Shown here: positions 5,345 to 5,572 of the stretch, in pieces | How the letters are laid out: each line of letters opens with the position of its first letter | Numbering within the stretch: position 1 is the first letter of the stretch | DNA from: Bacteroidota bacterium | Lineage (GTDB): Bacteria; Bacteroidota; Bacteroidia; B-17B0; B-17BO | Assembly: GCA_025356715.1 (NCBI GenBank) | Contig: JANXRU010000306.1 | Coordinates: 1 to 5,572 of the forward strand | DNA length: 5,572 nt | Direction: 5' to 3' | Program-made: the position numbers and the translations under genes | Notes under the pieces: model-generated | Told to the model about the DNA's origin: nothing | Database searches by the model: none | Seen by the model: the letters and a program-made list of their open reading frames with translations, nothing else

Positions 5345-5572
5345 TTAAAAGCTATTCTCTAACACATCAACTAGACTCAAATCCATAGATGCTAAAATTT
5401 CTCCCATTTTAGAGTCTTTGTTTTGAGCAGATAAATGAAGCCCCGATAATAATAATTCAAATGAATCTTTTAAATTAGAATCAGTAATATTTGGACTTAA
5501 AGCAACCCATTCTTTTTCTACTGAAGTGATAGTTTGTTCTACATTTTGCCAATCAATTTTTTTTTGATTTAA
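5345..5572 (-). CDS. C-terminal part of an unrecognised helical protein, truncated by window edge
   Basis: 75 codons are readable on the minus strand from the right edge (LNQKKIDWQNVEQTITSVEK and onward) to a TAA at 5347-5345; the start is beyond the window. The translation predicts amphipathic helices: WQNVEQTITSVEKEW, SNLKDSFELLLSGLHLSAQ, and MGEILASMDLSLVDVLENSF at the end. Regularly spaced W and L residues suggest a helical bundle, as in small periplasmic or lipoprotein-type helical proteins, but any signal peptide would lie outside the window. No family is assigned. It converges on the plus-strand fragment ending at 5289, with 55 bases and no evident terminator between. Coding status rests on an open frame to the edge and sensible protein composition. 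Confidence 0.6.
   Translation of the reverse strand, partial: LNQKKIDWQNVEQTITSVEKEWVALSPNITDSNLKDSFELLLSGLHLSAQNKDSKMGEILASMDLSLVDVLENSF

Noticed and set aside
1..5572. CRISPR array, tRNA, rRNA or complete insertion sequence
   Set aside because: No regularly spaced direct repeats, no cloverleaf-type sequence, and no transposase reading frame or paired terminal repeats were found by reading both strands.

Overview
The window is AT-rich with lysine-, asparagine- and isoleucine-rich proteins, mostly no Shine-Dalgarno sequences and a TAnnTTTG-type -7 box. Together with the protein types (a TrlF-type ATPase, Bacteroidota-style DnaE and SRAP proteins, a small SecB-like protein), this points to a member of the Bacteroidota, probably Flavobacteriia, Sphingobacteriia or a relative. 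It reads as an accessory, defence-flavoured region with a genomic or assembly breakpoint near its right end. No rRNA, tRNA, CRISPR array or recognisable transposase is present.

Layout. 1-1883 (+): the 3' two thirds of a large ABC/SMC-like ATPase of the TrlF type (PHP domain plus ATPase, the PHP part lying off the left edge), closed by a strong symmetrical terminator at 1899-1932. 3257-1993 (-): a compact three-gene operon converging on it, in transcription order an 81-aa small protein, a 136-aa SecB-like chaperone (ATGA overlap) and a 196-aa protein whose motifs resemble ADP-ribosyltransferase-fold toxins (TTG start). I read this as a toxin-antitoxin-chaperone (TAC) module. 3258-3612: an intergenic region with the operon's promoter, TTGTAC inverted repeats and a GC-rich hairpin. 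4850-3613 (-): an SRAP/YedK-HMCES abasic-site protein followed by a 162-aa acidic helical protein of unknown function, probably co-transcribed with the gene before them, whose 3' end (4878 to about 5090) is the C-terminus of a DnaE-type DNA polymerase III alpha subunit. That dnaE is cut at about 5090 and joined to an unrelated plus-strand gene end (about 5090-5289), which also lacks its start. 5345-5572 (-): the C-terminal end of an unrecognised helical protein running off the right edge.

How the parts may work together. The TAC operon is the main point of interest. In known TAC systems a SecB-like chaperone protects an unstable antitoxin through a hydrophobic C-terminal tail, and phage infection can release the toxin. 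All three parts can be proposed here: a small antitoxin with an aromatic C-terminal tail, a SecB-like protein and a nucleotide-modifying toxin candidate. Its expression may be asymmetric, because a terminator-like hairpin with a seven-T tract lies inside the last codons of the small protein, upstream of chaperone and toxin, and the toxin starts with TTG and has no visible ribosome binding site. The right-hand dnaE-SRAP-162 aa group looks like a DNA-damage tolerance operon. Functions of the TAC proteins are inferred from sequence pattern and context and were not confirmed by any search.
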